Shown here one piece after another: positions 35,744-46,091 of a stretch of DNA of 64,000 nt (positions are counted from its first letter, which is position 1; the number at the start of each line of letters is the position of its first letter). The DNA comes from Dalbergia cochinchinensis. Taxonomy: Eukaryota > Streptophyta > Magnoliopsida > Fabales > Fabaceae. A model generated the notes under the pieces. It worked only from the letters and a program-made list of their open reading frames with translations, was not told where the DNA came from and made no database searches. The position numbers and the translations under genes were made by a program. The stretch lies in contig CM062377.1 in assembly GCA_031216125.1 (NCBI GenBank), positions 69,449,049 to 69,513,048 on the forward strand, in the 5' to 3' direction.

Positions 35744-37257
35744 AAAATACTACCCCTATATATGTAGGTTGGAAATATTTTGCTGTGTTTTTTTTTCTTT
35801 TTCTTCTGCTATGGGTGTGCTTGGTGTGTATGGAAGTGAAAAAAGCTGAAATTATAATGAACGATTTTTTTTTCTTTAAATTTTTCACGTTTTTGTTTTT
35901 GGGGTGACGGGGGGTGATATACTCTATTTTTTTTCTTCTATTAAATGGTTTTTTTTTTGGGTCTGAAAGCTATTAAACCTTAGAGGTTACTATTAAACCC
36001 TAAAGCTATTAAACATGTACGTTTGATTTGTGATATAGAGACAAAAATATGGAGATATTGGAAATACAAACCTGTTTAATGGTAGAGACAAGGATAGAGG
36101 ACAATGTGAACAGGACACGGAGATATCAATTTAATATTTTCTCTTCTAATAATATCCCTATTTATATTTAATATTTTCCTATGTGTCTTCAAACCCAATG
36201 GTGGTGCTACTGTCGGATCATCACCGATTGTCGAATCATCGCCACCTGTCAGCCGGCAGTCTAGTGATGGTCCAGTGGAGTACATATTTCTTTTACCATG
36301 TATTTGTTGTAATTTTCTCGTATTTCCGAACAAAATAGAGAGATAGTTAACATATCTTATACTACATAACCAAACACAATATAGAGATAGTATTTTTTAA
36401 TGTCTTCGTATCTATTATCTCTATTGTTCCTGTATTTCTTGTTATGTCCCCACTATCAAATGCTAACAAACATCGAAGTGGGTCCACAATGTAGGAGTAA
36501 GCCCAAATTAACAACAAAGAAAGCCCAACAGACCACCGTCGGGAAGGATGTATATATATCGTTGTTATTTTGATCCCGATGAAATCAACAAACGTCGGAC
36601 TGGGTCGGACAAATAAGTGAAATGCTTTTGGCCAAAAACAGAAAAAGGCTCAAGTCCGTTACTCCCAGATAATAGTTGTTGACCCCAACAAAAAAAAGGT
36701 TAACAAAAACTTAAATACAACTGATTTTTTTTTTAAAAAAAAAACCTAGTCACGAGAGCTGGAAGTCTATACCATTAGGTGAATGGGTAGTCTCCTTAAT
36801 ATCTTGGCTAAAGATAAAATTCCCATTTATAAGTTTTACAATTCAAAGGGGATTATTCAATATTTTCAGTGATATATACGTTAGGTTCATCTAAAGAAAA
36901 AAAATAAGGTAAACTTTGACAATAATTAATAAATAAATAAAAACCAATAGAAAAAAAAAAGTATTTATATGTGTTGCGGTCAATTTCACATAAGTCCATT
37001 TCCACTAGATATTTACCCCCACCAAACACATCTTCTAGTACTCTAAAAAATTGTCGCAAGGGTCGAAAGTCAAGTCAACAGTGGCATTTATATGTTAGAC
37101 CACGAAAAAAAGAAAGTGAATATAGGTTAACGAATCGGGCATTTTACACGGATGCAAATTGACATGAGTAGAATAGAGGTTCTAAATTGAAGTTATAGTA
37201 TGAACGGTTTTTCTTATTTATGGTAAAAATAAATTGAATTTCATTATGGGAGAAACT
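35744..37257. other. Intergenic, nothing recognised
   Basis: AT-rich with homopolymer runs. The frame at 36076-36333 (minus) lacks any domain and has irregular composition. Confidence 0.5.
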
Positions 37258-37432
37258 AAGGGTATCTTTTGTTTAAGCTTCTAATTTTTGGTTTTTATTT
37301 TTAATTTTTAAAATTTTATGAAAGAAATACTGAAAATTTTGAAAATTTCAAATCCCAATTTTCAATTTTTATTTCTAGTTTTCAATTTTTCTTTCACAAA
37401 ATCCTGAAAACCGAAAATAAACAAGTCCAAAG
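37258..37432. mobile_element. Foldback MITE of the AAACTGAAAA family
   Basis: The left part GTTTAAGCTTCTAATTTTTGG and right part CCGAAAATAAACAAG form an inverted pair, with internal TACTGAAAATTTTGAAAATTTC. It shares this core with elements at 40861-41013 and 55612-55945. Confidence 0.6.
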
Positions 37433-38575
37433 GTGTGTTTAGAAAATATTTCTTGTTTTTGTTTTCTGTTTTCATTTTCTAAAAATAATTTTCATTTATA
37501 GATTGTTAGAATTTAAAAAATGTGTTTAGTTTATAGAAATAAATTCTGTTTCAAAAAAGTAAAAATAATAAAAATATATTTAGTACATCTATTTTCAAAA
37601 TGTAATCTTCAAAATGAAATTTAAGATCATCTTAAATTCATTCTTTTGTTTTGGTTCATAACTTCAAATTCAAATTTGAGATAATAAAATCATGTTTGTT
37701 ATTAAGGAATAAAAATTATAAATATTTGATTTGTACAATATTTTATTAAAGTAATAAATAGTTTTATAAAACAAAATACTTTCTAATAAAATTACATTTA
37801 ACGACAAAATTTGTTTGAGTAAGCTAGGAAAATTTCTATTTGATTTTGTCCTTCCTTCATTTATAAGAAAAGGAACAACATTTTATTTCCCAAATTTTAT
37901 TTTATTTTTTAAAAAAGAAAGAGGAGCAGAACACAAAATCAACCCTATGCACCACCAACATCATCGCTACATGATCTCGAACCAAATCATCAAATCTCAC
38001 TTTGCCTATTGTCATTCGTCCACCTCAACCACGACCATCAAACACCACCATCATCTCCACCTTAAGCAACCACCATCTCCACCTTAAGCAACCACCATCA
38101 TCCACCTCATTAACCTGTGAACTATGCCAAGATCAGTGTCAAACCATCATAGCAACCCCACAGCGACCACCTTTCACCTTCGCGAACCAACACCACGAAC
38201 CTGACATTGACTTTGACATTGCACACCCTTGTTGGTCGCACTGTCATAGGCCTATTCCTACTTGCGTGTGTTTGTCACGTTGGGTACATATTTTTGCTTC
38301 AGCAAGTTCGAACCCAGATGGCCAAAGGAAAGAAAAGCATACATCCAATATTTATGGTCATGCCACTGCCTTCCCAAATGAAAATGTTTTCAACCAAGAC
38401 CAAAGAAAAAATTGAAAATGTCAAAATGCTGTTTCCAAAATCTCCAGAAACGTTGAGAATATTTTCTAAATTGATAATGAAAACGGGTAATCAAACATGT
38501 TTTCAATGGTTTTTTCCATTTCTAGTGAGAATGAAAATGGAAAATACACAAACCAGCAGACACCCTCTAAAGTTT
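37433..38575. mobile_element. Possible 1.1 kb non-autonomous element with TTTTC-rich inverted ends
   Basis: The left end GGTGTGTTTAGAAAATATTTCTTG...TTTTCATTTTC mirrors the right end GAAAATGGAAAATACACAAACC...GACACCC. The interior includes a C-rich segment at 37940-38270 encoding short His/Pro/Thr-rich frames with a duplicated CAACCACCATCTCCACCTTAAG unit (about 38040-38095). No recognisable protein is encoded; the frames look like low-complexity read-through. Confidence 0.45.
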
Positions 38576-39961
38576 GTTTTCACTATCTTGCTACTTGGAG
38601 TTAGAGCAATTTATTTTTTAAAAGAGCAACAATCCACTTGGTAAATCTAATAGAAGAGAAAGGTCTTTTAATTATAAACACTGATAAGATCATAAGAAGC
38701 CTCCCCTCAGAGCATGAAAAATGGATATAGATTAGAAAAAAGAGTTAAAATTTAAAAATAATAAATCATAAGAGAGAAAGAAACTCTCATAATCAAAACT
38801 TGCTACTTATTTTAGCTAGTTTCTCCTCTACCTTTCAATTCAAAAGGGTTTTAAACTATGTTTTTTTTTTTTTAAGTTTCCTAGAGAATCCCTTTACTCA
38901 ACGTGTGAAAAACTAATTTACAGGAGTATGATTAGACACCTAAACAGGAATCCAAGACCTTATGCTTTAGAGAACCGAGCATCTTCCACCCGAACCAACA
39001 TATATACACCTTATTGATTTAATATTATGTATTTAAATATTTAGAAATTGGTTAAAAATCGGATTGACAAGTTTTTATTGTTTTTTCAAAGACCGTGAAA
39101 AGATTGTAACAAAGAATTTACAAGGATCTAAATATAATCATCAATTAAGTTATTGACATGTCATTATTCACACGAATAAATACTCATCACATGGTCAAAG
39201 AGAATTGGGCCACATAAAATGGTTTTAAACCGTTTTAAATTAAAGGAATGCCATCGAAATCATTTTTTCTAATGTCCTATATTAACACGGAACAAAAAAC
39301 TGTTGATGCCAATGTTGATTAATTACAAGATAATACTTTTATTTATTTTTTTTCGCCGCCAGATTATACTTTTACTTTTTTATTCTTCAATAATATTTAC
39401 TATTTTTAAATACTAAAATGATAAAAACTAATTTCTGAACAGGATACAGCGTAAATCACTTAAATGAATGAAACACATATATGCATGACTCTATTTATTG
39501 AGGTTAAGAGGTTAAGAAGGATGACACATAATACATAGAAGCATCTCTATGACTGTAAGATTTTGGAGTGGTTAACAGTGAAAAATGGCCAAATATTTTT
39601 ACATCAGGAACAGTAGAATCTCACGGACTTTAGCTGTCCAGCAAACGGTGACACTGAGCTTGCTATTCTGAGTAAGAAAGAAAAAGAATAAACACGTTTT
39701 AAACCTTGTCATTATACCAGTAATAGCTCGAGCTGGGGCCGGGGAGGGGTAGGGGGCGACAACCAGGTCAAACTATCAAAGCAACGGCTTGCTGCAACTT
39801 AATTAACTTAGGAATAAAGAAAGGATCCAAATCACACTTGGACCCTTCTTACTTGGTCCACTATTGCAATTTGAAGTAGTGAAAGCCGTGGGATTTCAGC
39901 TACACTGGCCCACAAGAAAACATAAATAAGGGGATAAACCGACGCAAATACCCAACTGTCC
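38576..39961. other. Intergenic, distal upstream region of the CBF gene
   Basis: No gene seen. The last 300 bp contain candidate promoter elements: E-boxes CACTTG (39835-39840) and CAACTG (39953-39958), the type bound by ICE1-like bHLH factors, and AACACGTTT near 39692 with an ACGT core. Their use is an inference. Confidence 0.5.
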
Positions 39962-39967
39962 CCGCGT
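39962..39967 (+). promoter_or_regulatory. CCGCGT box (CAMTA/CM2-type) in the CBF promoter
   Basis: CCGCGT matches the CGCG-core site bound by CAMTA factors, and is identical to the CM2 motif known from the Arabidopsis CBF2 promoter. It lies 54 bp upstream of the TATA box. Confidence 0.6.
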
Positions 39968-39990
39968 CCGTGTACACATTGTTGTCGCAT

Positions 39991-39996
39991 ACGTGG
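39991..39996 (+). promoter_or_regulatory. ACGTGG box (ABRE/G-box-like)
   Basis: ACGTGG within GCATACGTGGTAC, 25 bp upstream of the TATA box. This is the core of ABA-responsive and bZIP-bound elements. Confidence 0.45.
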
Positions 39997-40020
39997 TACA
40001 GCTTCACCTCGGAAAAAAAC

Positions 40021-40027
40021 TATATAA
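40021..40027 (+). promoter_or_regulatory. TATA box of the CBF gene
   Basis: TATATAA in AACTATATAAACTCC. It predicts transcription starting near 40050, about 80 nt before the chosen start codon, in a CA-rich leader. Confidence 0.8.
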
Positions 40028-40130
40028 ACTCCACAGCACACTCACTTCCTCAGCTACTCAATCAATCAGCACTCGCACACTCATGCTCAAAACAAAACAC
40101 TCACCAGACAAAACCAAGGGAACTTATCAA

Positions 40131-40844
40131 ATGAACATTTTCTCATCGTCAAATTCCTCGAAGCGCACTCCTCACTCGGACGATGAACTGATGCTAGCTT
40201 CGTCGATGCCTAAGAAGCGAGCGGGGCGGAGAGTTTTCAAGGAGACAAGGCACCCCGTGTACCGAGGAGTGCGAAGGAGGAACAACAACAAGTGGGTTTG
40301 CGAGATGCGTGTCCCCAACAACAACAACAACAAGAACAATAACAACAATAGGATTTGGCTTGGAACTTACCCTACCCCTGAAATGGCTGCACGTGCACAC
40401 GACGTTGCGGCACTTGCGCTTCGTGGGAAGTCAGCTTGCCTCAACTTCGCTGACTCGGCGTGGCGGTTGACCGTGCCTGCATCCACCGACGCTGAGGAGA
40501 TAAGGAAGGCGGCGGTGGAGGCTGCTGCGGCGTTTGCGGCTGAGGACAACAACCACCACCATCAGCAGGAGGAGCAGCAGATCAGTACTGTGAATGTTGC
40601 TGGTGGTGCTGATTATGAAGCTTGCAGCAGTGAAGATGCCAATGGGAGTAAGCCACTTGGTGTTGAACAAGAAGGGGCTTATGTTCCGGAAGTTTCTGAA
40701 TTCGAGGACTTGCATGACTTGGTCTTGAGTATTGCGGATGAGCCTTTGAGGTCTCCTCCTCCTTTCGCAAGAGATTATTGGAGGGACTGGAATGACGTGG
40801 AGATGCTTGATGCTGAGGTGTCACTGTGGAGTTTCTCAGTCTGA
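40131..40844 (+). CDS. DREB1: CBF/DREB1 transcription factor with Asn-rich insertion in its AP2 domain
   Basis: Intronless, 237 residues from the ATG at 40131. The clade-defining CBF motif PKKRAGRRVFKETRHP (27-42) precedes the AP2 domain (about 42-106) and FADSAWRL (106-113) follows it, so this is a true CBF/DREB1. It should bind DRE/CRT (CCGAC) sites and activate cold or osmotic stress genes. The domain keeps Val14 (V56), but Glu19 is replaced by Val (V61). After V61-P62 comes a run of N5-K-N5 (63-73) where normal CBFs have about four residues. The C-terminus is acidic and ends near LWSFSV. An upstream in-frame ATG at 40083 would add 16 residues (MLKTKHSPDKTKGTYQ); I prefer 40131 because MNIFSSS resembles CBF N-termini. 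Codon use is GC-richer than the surroundings, as usual for CBFs. Confidence 0.95.
   Translation: MNIFSSSNSSKRTPHSDDELMLASSMPKKRAGRRVFKETRHPVYRGVRRRNNNKWVCEMRVPNNNNNKNNNNNRIWLGTYPTPEMAARAHDVAALALRGKSACLNFADSAWRLTVPASTDAEEIRKAAVEAAAAFAAEDNNHHHQQEEQQISTVNVAGGADYEACSSEDANGSKPLGVEQEGAYVPEVSEFEDLHDLVLSIADEPLRSPPPFARDYWRDWNDVEMLDAEVSLWSFSV
40315..40352 (+). repeat. (AAC)n coding microsatellite in the AP2 domain
   Basis: AAC/AAT codons with one AAG interruption encode the N5-K-N5 run between the second and third beta strands of the AP2 domain. Confidence 0.95.
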
Positions 40845-40860
40845 TGGGGGAGAGCAACTT

Positions 40861-41013
40861 AGGCATGTTTCGCTTAAGGTTTTAGTTTTTATTTTTAAAT
40901 TTGTATATTTTAGGAAGAAAATATTAAAAATTATAAATTTTAATTATAAATTTTAATTTTTTTTATAAAACTTAAAAAATTAAAAAATTAAAAACTGAAA
41001 ACTAGTCCTTAAG
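40861..41013. mobile_element. MITE in the 3' flank/UTR of the CBF gene
   Basis: The left GCTTAAGGTTTTAGTTTTTATTTTTAAAT pairs with the right AAAAACTGAAAACTAGTCCTTAAGC. It begins 16 bp after the stop codon, so it very probably lies in the transcript's 3' UTR. The interior is extremely AT-rich and self-complementary. Confidence 0.65.
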
Positions 41014-43550
41014 CTGTTTTAATTAATTTAATCTGTTAGCTTATCAAACTGGTAGGTAGTCTGTGATTTTCTTACTTTTTCCCGTTTGGTTTGAAAACAG
41101 GGTAGAATAATAATGTAGGGGAGAATTTTTGTCCATGAAAATTACTACTCAGGACTAAGTTGAGTGGAGTGCAACTATGGGAAGTTGATGCAACATAGTA
41201 CTTTTTTTTTTTCTCAAATGGAGATGTAACATAGTACTTGTATGATACTGCTGTTTCGAATTTTCATGAGAAAGTAGAAAGCCATATCATAACCATTTCA
41301 TCAAGAGAGATTATTTCTATTTATTATTTATGGATTTATTTCAGATTCATATTATCATATAGAAAAAGAAAGACACAGCATAGTAGATGATGTTAATCAG
41401 ACAAAAAAAAGATTGTCTTTTTTTTAATGTGAATTTAGAATGAGTTTAAAAAATGAATACAAATATATTTTTTTTCATCCAGAAGGGACAAATTTTAAAA
41501 ATGGGATGGCTGTCTGTTTTTAAATAAATAAAAAATAAAAATATAATTGACGGTTAGATTATTCGTGCATATGATGGTGCAACACTACTATTTTGTACCA
41601 TAACATTTTTGATTGGGCAGAACATTATGCATCCCATCAGGGACAAGAGGGGGCCACAAAATCGTCCTAGGGATATTTCTTTACGAGCATCACGAGTTTA
41701 ATTCTCTTTTGAGTATATGTACATTGAACATCTTTATTTTATTCAATAAAATACTTTTTATTCTTAAATATTGAAGGACACCCAAGTCAATGGACATGTA
41801 TTCTCAAATTTTTAACCAAACACCAGTAAATCCAAGCTTTTTGATCATTTTTCGCCACAAGCAATTTCATACGTGGTTGTATATGGGGTTGATCAATTGG
41901 TTATTTGTTGTTGATTTCTGCGCAAGCACTGATGAAACAAACACCAGGGGCACCTTTTGGGCGAGATTCAACGGCAAACCACGATGACAATATGTTATTC
42001 TATTATTATCTTACAAGTTACAAGACAGCGATTAACTCGTCCATTTACGGTATCATTTGAGGCTCCAATTAGCCGATCAGTCCACGATCGATGACTTTCT
42101 TCTGTGGACAGAACAGAATTTGGTCGCTGATCTTGTCTTTTCCAATTGATTATAATTCTACCACAACAAAGATGAGGGTCTACCCTCAAAGGAAATAGAG
42201 TAACCCTTGTTAATAATGAAAGTGAGAGCAATCATAAATTCATAATCCATCACTTCCTTTTCGCGTGATCCATGGAAGCCCCATTTAACCTCTCTGATTT
42301 CAGGACAGAGTGACTCTGATTGAAGTTTCTGTCCCTGGACTGAGCATTCAGCAATACACAATACACATTACACAGTTACACACGGCCTTCTAATAGATTT
42401 CCAAACACGGATCATTATACATGTCTCTATTAGATACGCCAATGATAACATGGATTTAATTATGATTAAAATTTAAAACCAGTCCTTAGTGAAATCTCCT
42501 TAAGATGGATGCAATAGAAGTTTTGATATCATCGTTAAAGTCATTTCGGTGGAAAGATCCAACGCCTCTCGCTTAATAATCTGATAGCTGAGGAAATATC
42601 TTTACAAGAGTTTGATACATTATGCCCCTAATGCATGGTATACAATCAAATACGCAAGTTGTTGTAATAACATAAGCAAAATTAAAAATGTGCGGTAAAA
42701 GTGTAACTGTATATCTGTAAAACTTGTGTGTAGGCTTGAGTGATGCATTAATTGCATTCAACCCATGTATAGATTGTTCACATCGTGATCCATTTTCAAG
42801 CACCGGGTGCTCATATGCCAGTTTTTTTTTTGTGTTAATATTTATTGAGTGAAAAAAATTATTTATATATTATAAATAAAATATTATATTAACTTATATC
42901 TCATGCATGTTGAATGGACTATAAATCCTATTTTCAAGTAGGATATAACAAGAAAACTCAGTTGCTCCGACGATATATTTTAGGCATAGGAGAATTAGTG
43001 GTAAGAAGAAATGTTAATCTAGACAAGATACGCTAAAAAGAAAATAAAACGATATGCGAGTGGATCTAGCGAGAAGAAACGTGTTTGGGTTTACGGAGCT
43101 CTACATGGTAAAGGTCTCTCTGACTAATAAGACAAGTCGGAAGCCACGTCATAGTATCGAGGTGGTTGAATTTCGGGAACTTTCTTTTGGGTAATAAGCA
43201 TTATCCTTTTTACAAGTGGCAACTAGCAAGTGCGAATTTGAAACACATCCCCTTCAAGCATAGTGCAAGGCACTTGATTCAAAATCGTTGTTTTTCCCAT
43301 TTTATGAACTTGTAAATATGAGAGAGAAAAATCTAAAGATAATCCACATCCTTTCATTTTTCAAGATATATCATCTTGTATTTTTACTCTTTCATTGTGG
43401 ATTTATAATGAGTCTATAAAATAAATATAAATAATATTTTTTTTATTAATTTTATTTTATATAACCATTTAATCACATAATATTAAATTATTATAAAATT
43501 TATATTAGGCACTAGGCACCATAAAATAAATAAAATTTAATTTCTTTTAT
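41014..43550. other. Intergenic, nothing recognised
   Basis: AT-rich, with the rest of the CBF 3' region at its left end. No open frame shows a domain or a plausible gene structure. Confidence 0.5.
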
Positions 43551-43670
43551 GAGTAATAATATTTTGACATTAAAAAAATAAATATTTATTTAAATATCTA
43601 TTTTAAATAATTATAAAATAAGTGTCTAAATAGACATTCATTTTTTTTTATACCAAAATATCATTAACTC
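43551..43670. mobile_element. MITE, shorter relative of the one at 7153-7322
   Basis: GAGTAATAATATTTTGACATT pairs with ATACCAAAATATCATTAACTC. It shares AAATAAATATTTATTTAAATATCTATTTT and GTGTCTAAATAGACATTCA with the 7153-7322 element. Confidence 0.7.
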
Positions 43671-44400
43671 TCCTCTATTAAGGCTATTCCTTTGGTTCAG
43701 TTTGTGTTTGGTGCAGTTGCTCACGACCACCACCAGCAGTGACACCAAAACCACTGCAACCAGTGTCCCGCTCTCTTTCTTCCTCCTATGCAGCAACTCC
43801 AAGTTCCTCTGCACCCTCAGCCACAACCTATGGCGTAACCCCTAGCTTTGCTAGGGGCCAAGCTCCCCTACCCTCTATTCCCCTCCGCCCCACAACATCT
43901 TCGTAATCCTTAATGGTTTCTGCGTTGGGCCAAGGAGCAACTTTGACATCAAAATGGTGTGTATCGCGGAGCACACCTTGAGGACATGCTTGTGGCACAT
44001 GGAGATCCTGAGGCCAAACCGCTTCGACACGAGGCTGAGCTGGTCGCCAGTTACTGCGAGCCGCCAGATGCAGACCATGACGTGCTGTCAGATCGAGATG
44101 GTGCCACAAAGCATTGTGTTCTTGTTCGTCACCGCGCGCCAAGTTGAGAGTGTCGCGTCCATGTCGCGTCACCACTACCAAAATGGCAAGCCTTAGGTGG
44201 AGGCAGGGAACATGTACTGCCAACAGGGATGGAAGCGGTGTGAGTGGCATGGAGGGAGTTGGGTGAATGAGAGGAAGGGACCTAACAAGTTGCTTGATTT
44301 GCCTTTCAAATGAAGACAAGGAAATTGGTTGTGTCGGGAATGGCGATGAGGACGAGGAGGGATGGAGACGTTTGACCACATTTTAGTTTACATTTAACAA
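43671..44400. other. GC-rich island with coding-like frames, unidentified
   Basis: About 700 bp with much higher GC than its AT-rich surroundings. Overlapping open frames occur on both strands, the longest on minus (43828-44379, 183 codons). On the plus strand, 43954-44196 reads NFDIKMVCIAEHTLRT and LRPNRFDTRLSW. I cannot match any frame to a known family. It could be a gene fragment captured by a transposon or a decayed retrocopy. No intron signals or start context support a working gene. Confidence 0.35.
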
Positions 44401-46091
44401 CATTTCTTAAATGGGGTTAAACGTAAGTGCACAGAGTGCACCATCAGGCGACTGTACCATGGCAGGCCCCTTTTAATAATATTAATACTATTTTAATATC
44501 TAAAAATAAATGTCCAAGTCAGATACCCAATCTATCAGTACACAAATTCAAATGATATAAAAACTTTATGTTAGTAATATATAGAATTTAAATTCTAAAA
44601 TTAATATGACTTTATAAGTAAGGATGTGAATAGATAATTTTAAAAGATTAACTTTAAGGGATTAATGTTGATACACTGATAGTGTTAAAAGATTTTACTT
44701 TCATCCCTATTAATAAAACCTTCAAGGTATGATTGTTAAGTCAAACACTTTTACTGATATAACAATATATAATTAAATATATATGTAAAAAATTTATAAT
44801 GACAGTACATATAAATTAAATTTAAATGTAAATACATTATCCTATCTTTGATCCATGTCATAAAAATTTAATAAAATTTCTATGTTGGTTGTGGATTACC
44901 CTCCACTTTTATTGGACTTGGGACTGGCCATACTTTTGTATTTGTAATACTTCAAAATGTTTGCTATTAATAATACATCAAACTTAACATAGGCAAAGAT
45001 TATGAGGTAATTATTGCACGGATTAAATATTTTTTGTGATGTAACAAATATATGATTTAGTGAATATATCAAAATCCTTTTATTAATAATATATTAAAAT
45101 TAAATTTCAATTTAATATTTAAATGTTTCCTATCTTTTTTTTGGGTATATTTAAAAGACAATGAGTTTTAAATCTATAAACTTATTGTAAATTATTTAAA
45201 ATCTTCATCACTATTTCAATCTTAATAGCTTAAATGTTCTATGTATATGAATCAAATGATTATTGAAGTATACTTTTTTATAAATAACAAAATAAATTTG
45301 ATTTTTTTAATATTCGTATGTATATATTATTTCAACTTAGATATAAGTTAAAAATTCAGTAGAGCAAATATAAAAAGTAATTTTCAGTTAGAATTCATGG
45401 TACACCAAGGTTTATTTAATCTTCTACTGGAATGGGCTTGTCTGCATCTATGAAAGTGACAATGAAAAACATTAAATGAGTTGCAGTGTGGGAAATTGTC
45501 AACCAAAGAGACAAGGACACGTACCTAAGCGCGTGCAGGTGTAGCATCCTAATCAGTCAGAATCCACAAAGGTCAACTCATGGTCTCTTCACACTCGAAA
45601 CCCCAACGAACCACAATCACCCTTTTAATTGTCAGTATCTTACACAAGGTTCGATAAGAACCAAAAAATAAAAATAAAAAACACATCTCAAAATTTGAGA
45701 TAACAAAGCCCGGACAAATTAATATATGTACTACTACGAAGCTAGCTCGCAGCTGGCCAAGGCTAACTTTTATCAGCAAAAAGACCTCCTTACCTGATCA
45801 TCCAGGACACCTATTTATGGTTCTTTCCCTTTTTAACCCACACATTCTGCATATCACCGTAGTTATTATTAACTGCTTTTCGCTCTGTCTCTCCCTGGTA
45901 TCAAAACTTCAATTAACCTATAACTGCCAAAATCACAGGCTTTTTCTTCACTCCCTCAGATTTGATTAAATAAACTCAACCTACTTCTACACGCTGCCAA
46001 TGTAATATAATCTCTCTAGTCTCTACCCTTATCCTTAGACATACAATACTCTCCTGTTCTCAAACTCAAAACTGATTATCCTGAATCGAAA
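44401..46091. other. Intergenic and upstream region of the DUF4378 gene
   Basis: AT-rich with no gene. From about 45780 it becomes pyrimidine-rich (TCTCTCTAGTCTCTACCC), typical of a plant 5' UTR. A TATA-like CTATTTATGG is near 45810. Confidence 0.45.

Noticed and set aside
38002..38644. Overlapping 137- and 145-codon plus-strand frames
   Set aside because: His/Thr/Pro-rich low complexity in two frames, inside a probable transposon; no domain or splice evidence.
39993..40130. Longer CBF start from the GTG at 39993 or the ATG at 40083
   Set aside because: GTG is not a plant start and lies before the TATA box. The ATG at 40083 has poor context (C at -3 and +4) and adds residues unlike CBF N-termini; it remains a minor alternative.
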